A stretch of DNA of 35,220 nucleotides, taken from the NCBI GenBank assembly GCA_900540735.1, contig UQHB01000023.1, forward strand, positions 1 through 35,220, given 5' to 3'. The notes beneath the pieces are model-generated. The model did no database searches. It was not told the origin of the DNA and was given only the letters and a program-made list of their open reading frames with translations. Position 1 is the first letter of the stretch; each line of letters starts with the position of its first letter. Source of the DNA: an uncultured Megasphaera sp. GTDB taxonomy: Bacteria > Bacillota > Negativicutes > Veillonellales > Megasphaeraceae. Below, piece after piece: positions 25,385 to 35,220 of the stretch. The translations under genes and the position numbers were made by a program.

Positions 25385-28300
25385 TTATTCACCATCCTTC
25401 TTTGTTCCATAAGTTGCTGCATCTTCAGCTACCATCATCAATGGGTGATTTGAAACAACATCAGCATAGTTCACAGTCTTAGGTGCATCAGCAGTGAATG
25501 AGCCGCCAACACCGAAGAACTTCTCGAAGAATGATTTAAGCTTGTCAATGACACCTTGCTTCTTGGCAGCTCTGTTGCCACCACCAAAACGAGAAACAGG
25601 CGGCATAAGCTTATCTATGTCTGTACCGGTTGTTTTGATTTCACCATCACGGAAGGCATTTTCAATGAACTTTCTTGTTTCAGGTTCTTTTAGCTTTTCA
25701 TCTTTAATAATCTGTACAAGTTCTTCTTCACGCTTTTCGACTACATAGTCATGCCATTCAGTCATAACATCTTCAACATCATTGATTCCGGCAATGAATG
25801 TTTCGATGAGTGCCTTTTTGCTACGAAGTTCAGGGCTGGCATCAATAGCCTTTTTGATTGTGACAAGCACTTCCTTATCTTCACAGTGGTTATCGTGGTA
25901 TTTCTTTACAAGCATAAGGATATAGTCAATATTAATTTCTATCTGCTTGATAAGTTCTACTTCAAAGACGATATCATCGATAATATCTGTGCTTTCACCA
26001 CGCTTGCGTCTTTCATTCCATTCATCACGCAAGTCCTGATACCTGCCAAGATAATCCTGTAAATCACGTTCAGAAATCATCTCTTTACCTGCAAATTCAT
26101 CAAATGCAGATAAAAGGTTTCTCATACGAAGAATTGCACCAAATAATGATATAAAATCCTTCTGATTCTGCTCACCGATAATCTGTGGCTCTGAAAGAGG
26201 GAATTTTGATGTTAAATCATCCATCATATCCATATATCCCGGATACTGCTTTCCATCACTGCCTTCATAACCATAGTAGTAATCTTTGAAACCTTTCATC
26301 AGAACGATACCACCTGCATTCTTATCACCGAAAAGGGAAATAGCAGTATCAACTCTCTTTTGCAGATTTCTAAAGCATACGATATTACCAAAAGTCTTAA
26401 TTGAGTTAAGGATTCGGTTTGTTCTTGAAAACGCCTGAATGAGTCCGTGCATCTTAAGGTTCTTATCTACCCACAATGTGTTTAATGTAGTAGCATCAAA
26501 GCCTGTTAAGAACATATTTACAACGATGAGCAAATCAAGTTCCTTGTTTTTCATGCGAAGAGAAACATCCTTATAATAGTTCTGGAACTTGTCGCTGTCT
26601 GTCGAGTAGTTCGTATGGAACATTTCGTTGTAATCTTTAATGGCCATATCAAGAAAATCTCTTGATGACTGGTCAAGTGCTGATGTATCTTCTGAATTTT
26701 CTTCGTCAAGAATACCACTTGTACCTTCATCATATTCGGCTTCATTTGCACCATAGCTATAGATGGTTGCGATACGAAGTTTCTTCGTAGGGTCTGCCTC
26801 CATTTGTTTCTTGAATTCCTGATAATATAATTTTGCCATTGGAACAGATGCAACGGCGAAGATAGAGTTAAATCCACTTACTCGTTGTTTCTGTTTTATT
26901 TCCTCTACAGCACCATTCTTGCCGGATGCAACTTCAGAAATATTGGTAAGGGTGTTGTAAATATATGTTTTATCACCACGATAGGTTTTTCTGTCAAAGT
27001 TGTTAAGAATGTATTCAGTCACAAGTCTGATACGTTCAGGTGCCATCATAGCCTTTTCACGAGCAATATCCCAAACCTGTTCATCATCAATATCTTCACC
27101 CATATCCATTGTCTTAACATAGTCAACTCTGAACGGAAGTACGTTCTTATCGTTGATGGCATCAACAATAGTATATGTATGTAACTGGTCACCGAAAGTC
27201 TGCTCTGTTGTGAAGAACTGAGGCTTACGGATACTTCCGGTATTGGCAGGAAAGATTGGTGTTCCTGTGAAACCGAATAAGTGATATTTCTTAAAGCTTT
27301 TTACAATAGCAGCGTGCATATCACCAAACTGACTTCTATGACATTCATCAAAGATGATTACTACGTGCTTGTTGTATACTTCGTGATCTTTATTCTTCTT
27401 AATGAATGTTGCAAGCTTCTGAATAGTTGTAATGATGATGTGAGCGTTGCTGTCCTCCAACTGTTTTTTAAGAATAGCAGTAGAAGTATTGCTGTTAGCT
27501 GCACCTTTTTCAAAACGATCATATTCTTTCATTGTCTGGTAGTCCAAATCCTTACGGTCAACTACAAAGAGCACCTTATCAATGTAAGGGAGCAATGAAG
27601 CTTGTCTTGCAGTTTTGAATGATGTAAGAGTCTTACCTGAGCCTGTTGTATGCCAGATGTATCCACCTCCGGCAACATCACCATATTTTTTATAGTTATT
27701 AGCAATCTCAATACGATTCAGAATACGCTCGGTTGCAGTAATCTGATATGGTCGCATTACCATAAGCATATTTTCGGAAGTGAAAATGCAATACTTGGTA
27801 ATAATATTAAGAATCGTATGCTTTGCAAAGAATGTTCTTGTAAAGTCAATCAAATCAGGGATAACACGATTGTTTGCATCTGCCCAGAATGATGTGAATT
27901 CAAAGCTGTTGCTTGTTTTACCTTTCTTGGCAGTAGCTGCAGCATTTACATCCTTGATAGCATTGAAACGGGTGCTGTTGGAATAGTACTTTGTGTTTGT
28001 TCCGTTTGAAATAACGAAAATCTGAGTATATTCAAACAGACCACTTCCTGCCCAGAATGAGTCACGCTGATATCGGTTAATCTGATTGAAAGCCTCACGG
28101 ATAGCAACACCTCTGCGTTTCAATTCAACATGAACAAGAGGGAAACCATTTACAAGGATTGTGACATCATATCTATTGTCACGCTTTGCGCCGTCTGACT
28201 TACCAATGACATACTGATTGATAACCTGCAAATAGTTATTGTGAATATTCTTCTTATCTATAAGCGTAATATTTTTTGTACTTCCGTCATCTCGTTTTAA

Positions 28301-28627
28301 GACCTGAACATTATCCTCCTGGATTTTGCGTGTCTTTTCAACAATTCCTTCATTCTGGTTGGCAATAGAATCTTTAAAGAATCTATCCCATTCAGACGCA
28401 GAAAACTGATAAGCATTCAACCTTTCAAGCTGAGTGCGAAGATTTGCAATCAGGTCTTTTTCTGTGTGTATCTGAAGATATTCATACCCTTGTTCAGTAA
28501 GCATACGAATAAATTCTTTTTCCAGTTCAGCCTCTGATTGATAGCTGTTAGAACGTGCCTTCACAGGCTCATATTCGGTAACAACTGTATTTTCACTTGT
28601 CGCTGCCACGATATTGAAATATGGCAT
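25385..28627 (-). CDS. hsdR: Type I restriction enzyme R subunit (translocase/endonuclease)
   Basis: HsdR is the motor and nuclease subunit that cuts DNA lacking host methylation. The nuclease centre is D154 with E168-x-K170 in the RYDVTILVNG...HVELKRRG region. The helicase core has WHTTGSGKT near 330, the DECHRSQFG box and GFTGTPIF. The 1080-residue length fits type IC. The ATG at 28627 is preferred over a GTG three codons upstream because AAAGGAGG ends only 8 bases before the ATG and would overlap the GTG. It is the last gene of the operon, about 20 bases after the third half-hsdS. The frame is intact. Base composition is clearly more AT-rich than the housekeeping genes on either side. Confidence 0.95.
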   Translation of the reverse strand: MPYFNIVAATSENTVVTEYEPVKARSNSYQSEAELEKEFIRMLTEQGYEYLQIHTEKDLIANLRTQLERLNAYQFSASEWDRFFKDSIANQNEGIVEKTRKIQEDNVQVLKRDDGSTKNITLIDKKNIHNNYLQVINQYVIGKSDGAKRDNRYDVTILVNGFPLVHVELKRRGVAIREAFNQINRYQRDSFWAGSGLFEYTQIFVISNGTNTKYYSNSTRFNAIKDVNAAATAKKGKTSNSFEFTSFWADANNRVIPDLIDFTRTFFAKHTILNIITKYCIFTSENMLMVMRPYQITATERILNRIEIANNYKKYGDVAGGGYIWHTTGSGKTLTSFKTARQASLLPYIDKVLFVVDRKDLDYQTMKEYDRFEKGAANSNTSTAILKKQLEDSNAHIIITTIQKLATFIKKNKDHEVYNKHVVIIFDECHRSQFGDMHAAIVKSFKKYHLFGFTGTPIFPANTGSIRKPQFFTTEQTFGDQLHTYTIVDAINDKNVLPFRVDYVKTMDMGEDIDDEQVWDIAREKAMMAPERIRLVTEYILNNFDRKTYRGDKTYIYNTLTNISEVASGKNGAVEEIKQKQRVSGFNSIFAVASVPMAKLYYQEFKKQMEADPTKKLRIATIYSYGANEAEYDEGTSGILDEENSEDTSALDQSSRDFLDMAIKDYNEMFHTNYSTDSDKFQNYYKDVSLRMKNKELDLLIVVNMFLTGFDATTLNTLWVDKNLKMHGLIQAFSRTNRILNSIKTFGNIVCFRNLQKRVDTAISLFGDKNAGGIVLMKGFKDYYYGYEGSDGKQYPGYMDMMDDLTSKFPLSEPQIIGEQNQKDFISLFGAILRMRNLLSAFDEFAGKEMISERDLQDYLGRYQDLRDEWNERRKRGESTDIIDDIVFEVELIKQIEINIDYILMLVKKYHDNHCEDKEVLVTIKKAIDASPELRSKKALIETFIAGINDVEDVMTEWHDYVVEKREEELVQIIKDEKLKEPETRKFIENAFRDGEIKTTGTDIDKLMPPVSRFGGGNRAAKKQGVIDKLKSFFEKFFGVGGSFTADAPKTVNYADVVSNHPLMMVAEDAATYGTKKDGE

Positions 28628-28648
28628 ACAAGACACCTCCTTTTGGGA

Positions 28649-29279
28649 TTATAACTGTTTGAAAGAAAGCAGTTTATCTCTATAAAATTCATATTGTTTA
28701 TTTCTTGCTTCAATTTCGGCAGGCAAGCCGGAAGTCAGATCGTTGCAAAGAGTGTCAAAGCGGTCAAGAATTCCCACGATGCGTTGTTGTTCGTCTAATG
28801 ACGGAATTGGAAGAACGATTGATTTAACTATATCTGCATTTAGGTTCTGTACTGCACCGCCAAAGGAAGCCTTTTGTTTCATTTCTTGCTGAATAGTTCC
28901 CGAACTTAACAGGTAGTAAAGAAAGTCAGTAATGTAGAACTTGTCAAACTCGCTTATTGCAAGCCACCCGTCATGGATGCAACCATCAATATCCAAAATA
29001 TAGGGTCTGCCAAAGCTCATGGAATTGGAAAGAATAAAATCTCCCTTTTTCACTTTGCGAGATTTTGTTGCTCCTTCTTTGGTGATTCTCTCGGCAGTCT
29101 GTGTAACATATTTGCTTCCAACAGGAACATCGCCTATTTTTACCCAATTAACACCGTCATTTTCAGTTGTAATGAAGTTCTTAATCGGTCTTGGAGAAGC
29201 ACCTCTAAGAATAGATGCAACTTTTCCCAATTCAACAAAAACAACACCAAAAACATATTGACAGAGGCGAATCAGCGCA

Positions 29280-29281
<2 letters not shown>
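28649..29281 (-). CDS. hsdS': Third target-recognition half of HsdS, out of frame with hsdS (phase-variable extension)
   Basis: This is a half-specificity subunit. One TRD (LGKVASILRGASPRPIK onward, about 150 residues) is followed by a conserved helical region, LDEQQRIVGILDRFDTLC, then GLPAEIEARNKQYEFYRDKLL. It closely copies the last helical region of the upstream hsdS. The frame is open without a stop back through 29281 into the GACA tract. The only possible separate start is a TTG at 29230 with no ribosome binding site, so it is probably translated only when the tract length joins it to hsdS (11, 14, 8 ... copies). In the present 12-copy state it is silent or very weakly expressed. Confidence 0.75.
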
Positions 29282-30556
<1,275 letters not shown>

Positions 30557-30560
<4 letters not shown>

Positions 30561-32128
30561 AAGCCCACCTCGATTTCTGCAATGATTTTGTCAATCTCAT
30601 CTCGCAGAACCTGTTCACGAGCAACAATTTCTTTTATTTCGGCATTGAGCTTGACAATATCAATCTTTTCTCTTGTATCCTCGGCTTCTACATAAACTGA
30701 GACAGAAAGATTATAGTCGTTTTCTTCAATTTCTTCATAGGTTGCAAGGTGTGAAAAATGCTTTGTTTCTGTTCTATTTGCAAAGCAATTAACAATCTTA
30801 TCCATGTTTTCTTGTGTAAGCTTGTTGTTGTTTGTTACCTTAATACATTCGTTAGTTGCATCAATGAATAATGTTCTATTATCTACCTTATTCTTCTTAA
30901 GAACCATAATACAAGTTGCTATAGATGTTCCAAAGAAAAGGTTAGAAGGCAACTGAATAACGCAATCAATAAAGTTGTTATCAATCAGGTACTTTCTTAT
31001 TTTCTTTTCAGCACCGCCACGGTACATAATACCAGGGAAGCAAACAATCGCAGCAGTTCCGTTCGATGCAAGCCAAGAAAGACTGTGCATAATAAATGCA
31101 AGGTCAGCTTTGCTCTTTGGGGCAAGAACTCCTGCAGGCGCAAAACGAGGATCATTTATAAGTAATGGATTATCATTACCTGCCCATTTTATCGAATAGG
31201 GAGGATTCGAAACGATTAGTTCAAATGGCTCATCATCCCAGTGTGCTGGCGCAATAAGAGTATCTTCACAAGCAATATTGAATTTATCAAAACCGATATC
31301 GTGTAAGAACATATTGATACGGCAAAGGTTGTAGGTTGTGATATTGATTTCCTGTCCGTAGAAACCATTGCGTACCTTATCTCTGCCAAGCACCTTTTCA
31401 GCTTTTAGAAGTAACGAACCAGAGCCACAGGCTGGGTCATAAACTTTGTTGATTTCAGTCTTGCCAACTGTACCAAGTCTTGTAAGAAGTTCTGATACAT
31501 CAGCAGGAGTGAAGAACTCACCACCGGATTTACCTGCATTGGATGCGTACATAGTCATAAGGTATTCATAGGCATCACCGAACGCATCAATATCGTGATT
31601 CTTAACATCACCAAGATTCATATCAGCTACACCATCAAGAAGTTTACAAAGTTTTTCATTTCTCTTTGCAACTGTTGAACCAAGTTTGTTACTGTTGACA
31701 TCGAAGTCATCAAAAAGTCCTGCAAAGTCAGATTCAGATTCACTGCCTTTAGCAGACTCTTCAATGTGACGGAATACCTTTTCAAGTGTTTCATTAAGGT
31801 TTTCATCATCTTCTGCTTTCGCTCTTACATTGTAGAAAAGTTCAGAAGGAAGGATAAAGAACCCTTTTTCCTGAACAAGTCCTTCTCTTGCTTCCTCTGC
31901 ATCGTCATCAGACATCTGCGCAAAATCGAAATCAGTATTACCTGCTTCCATTTCACCTTCATTGATGTAGTTAGTAATATTTTCAGAAATGTATCTGTAG
32001 AACATAGTGCCAAGTACATAGTTCTTAAAGTCCCAACCATCTACAGCACCACGCAGTTCATCTGCGATTGCCCATATAGCTCTGTGAAGTTCATCACGTT
32101 CCTGTTCCTTCTTATTATCGATAGCCAT
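30557..32128 (-). CDS. hsdM: Type I restriction-modification methyltransferase subunit
   Basis: HsdM is the adenine N6-methyltransferase that, with HsdS, protects host DNA. It has an N-terminal helical domain (about 10-165), the SAM-binding motif DPACGSG at 231-237 and the catalytic NPPY at 308-311. The 523-residue length fits the type IC (EcoR124) family. The ATG overlaps the regulator stop by one base (TAATG) and the stop overlaps the hsdS start, so regulator, M and S are coupled. It has the same AT-rich composition as the rest of the block. Confidence 0.96.
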
Positions 32129-32361
32129 TATTTTTTTCCCTTCACTTTAAAATCAAGCCATGCCTCTTCAACACCTGTATAATCAACATCGTATTTAAGG
32201 CAGAACGCTTTTATATTTTTCATTGCATTTAGGTTAGGCTTCGCTTTACCGCCTTCCCATCTATTCACAGTAGAAAATGCCACCTGTACTTCTTTGGCAA
32301 AATCTTGCTGTGTCAGAAAACATCGTTGTCTGATTCTTTTAATTTCTTCTGGAAAGCCCAT
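32128..32361 (-). CDS. XRE-family helix-turn-helix regulator of the hsd operon
   Basis: The 77-residue protein is essentially one Cro/C1-type HTH domain: IKRIRQRCFLTQQDFAKEV and FSTVNRWEGGKAKPN are the recognition elements. The ATG at 32361 (MGFPEE) is chosen because AAAGGAGATG sits just upstream. An in-frame ATG eight codons earlier has no site. As the first gene it could act like a controller protein, repressing or timing hsdMSR through the dyad at 32391-32411. Confidence 0.85.
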   Translation of the reverse strand: MGFPEEIKRIRQRCFLTQQDFAKEVQVAFSTVNRWEGGKAKPNLNAMKNIKAFCLKYDVDYTGVEEAWLDFKVKGKK

Positions 32362-32390
32362 GTTGCATCTCCTTTTTTCAAACATTCCAA

Positions 32391-32411
32391 CAATATAGCG
32401 TTATTATATCG
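32391..32411 (-). promoter_or_regulatory. Promoter -10 and candidate operator of the hsd operon
   Basis: On the minus strand TATAAT (32408-32403) lies about 40 bases before the regulator start. It is embedded in a 21-bp imperfect palindrome whose arms, CAATATA (32391-32397) and TATATCG (32405-32411), match at 6 of 7 positions. No good -35 is visible. An HTH protein bound there would block the promoter. The assignment is inferred from position and symmetry. Confidence 0.45.
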
Positions 32412-32434
32412 TAAAAATATGAAATTTTCTACCT

Positions 32435-32479
32435 CCTGCAGCTACCTCATCTAGTCGCAGGATATTTTTTGTTTTTTTT
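32435..32479 (+). terminator. Plus-strand terminator-like hairpin upstream of the ECF gene
   Basis: The stem pairs 32435-32444 with 32452-32461 (nine of ten positions, one mismatch, one G-T) around a seven-base loop. Fifteen T in 18 bases follow. No plus-strand gene lies directly before it, since the hsd operon runs the other way. It may be left from an operon that ended here before the hsd block arrived, or it may stop antisense transcription. Confidence 0.6.
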
Positions 32480-32544
32480 CGATAGATTGTAAAATACCAA
32501 GCTATGTACTGTAACACTATAATTTTTTCTATTCTCACTATGGT

Positions 32545-32568
32545 GGACAGAAAAAAACAAATCTGTCC
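32545..32568. other. Dyad upstream of the ECF gene promoter
   Basis: A perfect 7-bp inverted repeat (GGACAGA at 32545-32551 and TCTGTCC at 32562-32568) with a ten-base A-rich loop lies 24 bases before the candidate -35 box. It may be a regulator site for the downstream uptake and kinase genes. There is no homology evidence. Confidence 0.35.
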
Positions 32569-32591
32569 TATTTACTTATGCGTGACAGTGC

Positions 32592-32621
32592 TTTACAATA
32601 AGATACAGATTAATCTATTAT
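32592..32621 (+). promoter_or_regulatory. Promoter of the ECF transporter/kinase gene group
   Basis: TTTACA (32592-32597) and TATTAT (32616-32621) are 18 bases apart and 44 bases before the ATG at 32665. No competing signal is closer. It probably drives the four plus-strand genes to the window end. Confidence 0.6.
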
Positions 32622-32664
32622 GCATTGGCCAATGTGAATACAACGCAAAAGCGGGGGATTTCAC

Positions 32665-33204
32665 ATGAATATGAGTCACGTATCAAAAGCTAAACAACCA
32701 GTATCTGCTAAAGTTATTACATACACTGCAGTCCTTGCGGCAATCGTCTTTGTCATGACCTTTGTGCCAAAGATTCCGATTCCTTTTGGATATGCTCATT
32801 TAGGGGACGCTATTATTTTCATTTCGGTCTTATTTTTACCGCACAAACAAGCAGGCCTTGCTGCGTCTATTGGCTCGGCTTTATCTGATTTTATTGGCGG
32901 GTTCCCAGTTTGGATTATTCCGACGCTCATCATCAAATACGTCATGGTAGAAGTTGTCTTTTGGATTGTCCGGCCAGATCAAAAAGAATGGAAATTGACT
33001 TCTGTACGTGTATTTTTAGGTTTCTTGGTCTCTGCTATATGGATGGTCCTTTCCTACGCTGTGTCGGGGGCACTCTTATATGGTAGTGTTGCTGCCGGGG
33101 CGGCTATGGTGTCCGGTCTGATTGGTGAAGGTGTTATCAATATGATTGTTGCCTACGCTGCAGGGGTTTGCTTATTACGCATGCATTTTTCGTTAGACCA
33201 ATAA
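32665..33204 (+). CDS. ECF-transporter S component, possibly for vitamin B6
   Basis: This is a substrate-binding membrane subunit of an energy-coupling-factor importer. The 179 residues contain about six hydrophobic helices, and the family motif FGYAHLGDAIIFISVL (about 37-52) and AASIGSALSDFIGG are typical of S components. It carries no ATPase or T subunit and would use shared EcfAAT proteins encoded elsewhere. The substrate is not readable from sequence. The pyridoxal-kinase-family gene 39 bases downstream suggests a B6 vitamer. A GGGGG site precedes the ATG. Confidence 0.85.
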   Translation: MNMSHVSKAKQPVSAKVITYTAVLAAIVFVMTFVPKIPIPFGYAHLGDAIIFISVLFLPHKQAGLAASIGSALSDFIGGFPVWIIPTLIIKYVMVEVVFWIVRPDQKEWKLTSVRVFLGFLVSAIWMVLSYAVSGALLYGSVAAGAAMVSGLIGEGVINMIVAYAAGVCLLRMHFSLDQ

Positions 33205-33243
33205 GGGCACACAAGGAAGGTTTAATGTAAAGGATGGAACGCG

Positions 33244-34071
33244 ATGGCGCACCAGAAAAAAATTGCCCTCATTAATGATGTCACCGGCTTTGGACGTTGT
33301 TCTGTAGCGGTCGAGCTGCCTCTTATTTCGGCACTCAAAGTACAGGCCTGCGTCTTGCCGACGGCGATTTTATCAGTCCACACAGGATTTCACGATTTTT
33401 ATTTAGATGATTATACGGACCGCATGGAACCGTATATTGATAGTTGGCGCAAGAATCACTTGACTTTCGACGGCATTAGTACGGGCTTTCTCGGGTCTGT
33501 ACGGCAAATCGAAATTGTTCTCCAGTTTATTCATGAGTTTAAACAAGAGGGGACGACGGTCATTGTGGATCCTGTTATGGGCGATAACGGTCATTTGTAT
33601 CCGTCGTACACGGAAGATATGTGCCGCGAAATGCGCCGTCTCTTAGGTTGTGCCGATGTGCTTACGCCGAATCTCACGGAAGCATGCCAGTTATTAGATG
33701 TGCCCTACCGTCCAGATACGGAAATTAGCGATGCTGAACTGCTCCAAATGGCGCAGAATCTTGCCAGTGCCGGTCCGAACCGCGTCGTCCTGACGGGACT
33801 CCATCGCGGTTCGAAAGTAGGGAATTTCCTCTATGAAAAGGGACGGGAACTGCAGTGGGTGCTCCATGAAAAAATCGGCAGTGACCGCAGCGGTACTGGT
33901 GATGTCTTTGCAGCTATCGTTTCGGCAGCTATCGTCAAAGGCGAATCGCTGTATGACAGTGTCGAAAAGGCGGCGAATTTCATTGCCAAATGCATGACCT
34001 ATACGGAAACGCTCGATTTACCGCATAATTGCGGTCTCGCCTTTGAAGAATATTTAACAACATTACGATAA
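33244..34071 (+). CDS. Pyridoxal/pyridoxamine kinase family protein (PfkB-like)
   Basis: It probably phosphorylates pyridoxal, pyridoxine or pyridoxamine with ATP to give the cofactor form. Ribokinase-fold signatures include INDVTGFGRCSVAVELPLIS (about 9-28), VDPVMGDNG (about 109-117), TPNLTEACQLL and the anion-hole/catalytic GSDRSGTGDVFAA (about 218-230, Asp near 226). The length of 275 fits PdxY/PdxK. AAAGGATGG precedes the ATG. A hydroxymethylpyrimidine kinase role cannot be excluded. The neighbouring S component suggests vitamer salvage. Confidence 0.88.
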   Translation: MAHQKKIALINDVTGFGRCSVAVELPLISALKVQACVLPTAILSVHTGFHDFYLDDYTDRMEPYIDSWRKNHLTFDGISTGFLGSVRQIEIVLQFIHEFKQEGTTVIVDPVMGDNGHLYPSYTEDMCREMRRLLGCADVLTPNLTEACQLLDVPYRPDTEISDAELLQMAQNLASAGPNRVVLTGLHRGSKVGNFLYEKGRELQWVLHEKIGSDRSGTGDVFAAIVSAAIVKGESLYDSVEKAANFIAKCMTYTETLDLPHNCGLAFEEYLTTLR

Positions 34072-34087
34072 TGAGGGGATAATTTTC

Positions 34088-34753
34088 ATGATTACGTATA
34101 CAGTAGTAGATAATGGAAAATATATTTCTATGGAAGAAAGCTTGAAACGCCAGTCCACGGGCAAACGGAATATGTATGTCAATTTGACGAACCGCTGCAC
34201 CTGTTCGTGTACGTTTTGTCTGCGAGGCCTGAAAAAGATGACCGATGATATGACCTTATGGCTAAAAAATGGTGAACCGACTTTAGAAGAAGTCAAAAAA
34301 CAGCTTGATGCTGCACCGTGGGACGTCATTGAAGAAGTTGTCTTCTGCGGTTTTGGTGAACCGACTATGCGTCTCGACGACGTGACGACGCTCATGAAAT
34401 ACGTCAAAGATACCCATCCTGGCGTGAAGACCCGTCTCAATACGAACGGCTTATCAGACCTTGAATATGGCCGCGATACGGCACCTGATTTTGGTGGTGG
34501 TATTTTGGATACTATTTCTATTAGCCTCAATGCGTCTAATGCGCAGCGATATTTAGAACTTACGCGTAGTGAATTTGGCATTAAATCGTATGATGCTATG
34601 CTTGATTTTGCACAGCACTGCAAAAAATACGTACCTAATGTCGTCTTGACTGTCGTAGACCACGTCGAAGATAGCGAAGAAATCCGTAAGTGTCGGGCTA
34701 TTTGCGATGCCCGCGGCCTCAATCTCCGCGTTCGTGTGTACGAAGCAAGCTAA
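34088..34753 (+). CDS. Radical SAM protein, TatD-associated-like
   Basis: This 221-residue radical SAM enzyme has the cluster motif C-x3-C-x2-C in NRCTCSCTFCLRG (about 36-48). FCGFGEPTMR (about 86-95) and RLNTNGL follow the usual strand order. It resembles the short family often linked to tatD genes, which has no known substrate. No tatD is in this window, and there is no accessory SPASM or B12 domain. GAGGGG precedes the ATG. The function is unknown. Confidence 0.8.
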   Translation: MITYTVVDNGKYISMEESLKRQSTGKRNMYVNLTNRCTCSCTFCLRGLKKMTDDMTLWLKNGEPTLEEVKKQLDAAPWDVIEEVVFCGFGEPTMRLDDVTTLMKYVKDTHPGVKTRLNTNGLSDLEYGRDTAPDFGGGILDTISISLNASNAQRYLELTRSEFGIKSYDAMLDFAQHCKKYVPNVVLTVVDHVEDSEEIRKCRAICDARGLNLRVRVYEAS

Positions 34754-34766
34754 GGGGGAGAGGCAT

Positions 34767-35116
34767 ATGTTTACTGCCATGAGACGAAATCAGCAAGCCT
34801 TGCCGGAAGAAGTCTGTCTTGATATTTTGCAACAACGGACGCATGGTGTGCTCGCTGTCCTCGATGAGGATGGGTATCCCTATGCAGTGTCATTGTGTTC
34901 GGTATGATTCGCATGGTTGAAGATGATGATACGAAACAAAAATATATTGAAATCATTGGGAAAAAATATTCTCCTAACGAAACAGAAGCTCGTCTGCAAG
35001 ATACCATCCATGCTGCGTGGAAAGCCTTAGGGATTATGGAATTGACCATTACTCACATGAGCGGCAAAGAAGGAAGAACGTTGGCAAAGCAGCGGAGACA
35101 AGGAGAAAAGAAATAA
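34767..35116 (+). pseudogene. Flavin split-barrel (pyridoxamine 5'-phosphate oxidase family, NimA-like) gene broken by internal deletion
   Basis: The N-terminal part (MFTAMRRNQQALPEEVCLDI, then GVLAVLDEDGYPYAV) and the C-terminal part (VIVFGMIRMVEDD, KKYSPNETEARLQD, ELTITHMSGKEG) both match the NimA/PNPOx-like family. The central half of the barrel, about 55-65 residues, is missing and the two parts are in different frames. The first frame stops at 34905-34907 and the second stops at 35116. The junction falls at about 34884-34892, where AGTG could belong to either side, suggesting a short-homology deletion. GGGGGAGAGG precedes the ATG, so the gene was once well translated. Confidence 0.8.
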
Positions 35117-35165
35117 CATATTCATGTATAGCAAGTGAGAAATAAATCTATCATACTTTTTCTTT

Positions 35166-35213
35166 TGATGAATTGCAACTTTTAGTGCGACACTCGTAAT
35201 TCATGTACAAGTA
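35166..35213. repeat. Right copy of the 48-bp terminal inverted repeat
   Basis: It is the exact reverse complement of positions 1-48. Divergence begins at 35165 on the inner side, while seven further bases (35214-35220) extend toward the presumed element body outside the window. The 49 bases between the broken split-barrel gene and this repeat show no gene. Confidence 0.75.
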
Positions 35214-35220
35214 CCTCAAA

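Noticed and set aside
25751..28000. Several plus-strand frames of 80-105 codons opposite hsdR
   Set aside because: They are shadows of the AT-rich hsdR gene. Their translations are low-complexity hydrophobic strings without ribosome sites.

Overview
The window looks like chromosome from a Negativicutes bacterium (diderm Firmicutes, Veillonellaceae or Megasphaera-like). This is inferred from the gene order (secA, prfB with a programmed frameshift, a LmeA-like gene, a DUF5693 gene, csaB, ftsEX, an M23 hydrolase, a C-terminal protease, obg, yhbY, proBA, nadD, yqeK, an LCP gene, rsfS), from strong Firmicutes-type ribosome binding sites and from the codon style. No species can be assigned from the sequence alone. 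The first and last roughly 50 bases are one 48-bp sequence in inverted orientation. They look like the outer end of a repeated element lying just outside the window on both sides.

Layout. (1) 136-4776: a reductive corrinoid-activator fusion followed by cobalamin-dependent methionine synthase (metH) without its own activation domain, closed by a strong bidirectional terminator. (2) 4839-5764, minus strand: a 3-dehydroquinate-dehydratase-like gene that lacks the catalytic Lys and His, and tRNA-Arg(CCG) with its own promoter and terminator. (3) 5936-25220, plus strand: a tightly packed housekeeping series covering protein secretion, translation termination, envelope polymer modification, FtsEX-directed peptidoglycan hydrolysis, ribosome assembly, proline and NAD synthesis. 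It includes an unlisted 53-codon membrane micro-ORF between proA and nadD and ends at a strong terminator near 25292-25336. (4) 25385-32361, minus strand: a visibly more AT-rich type I restriction-modification operon of EcoR124 (IC-like) type, in the order regulator, hsdM, hsdS, third half-hsdS, hsdR. (5) 32592-35116, plus strand: an ECF-transporter S component, a pyridoxal-kinase-family gene, a radical SAM gene and a broken flavin-split-barrel gene.

The most interesting element is the hsdS locus. A (GACA)12 tetranucleotide tract sits at the 3' end of a complete two-TRD specificity gene. Beyond it lies a third target-recognition half in another frame that stays open back into the tract. Loss of one repeat unit, or gain of two, would join them into a 635-residue three-TRD protein. 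The same gene carries three tandem 12-bp units encoding ELTA between its two TRDs, the kind of repeat that sets recognition spacer length in EcoR124I/II. The locus therefore has two separate slippage points that could change methylation specificity.

Other points of note are the MetH-activation-like/RACo fusion next to metH, the probable pseudoenzyme relative of AroD, the proA-coupled micro-ORF, and the internal deletion in the split-barrel gene beside the presumed vitamin B6 genes.
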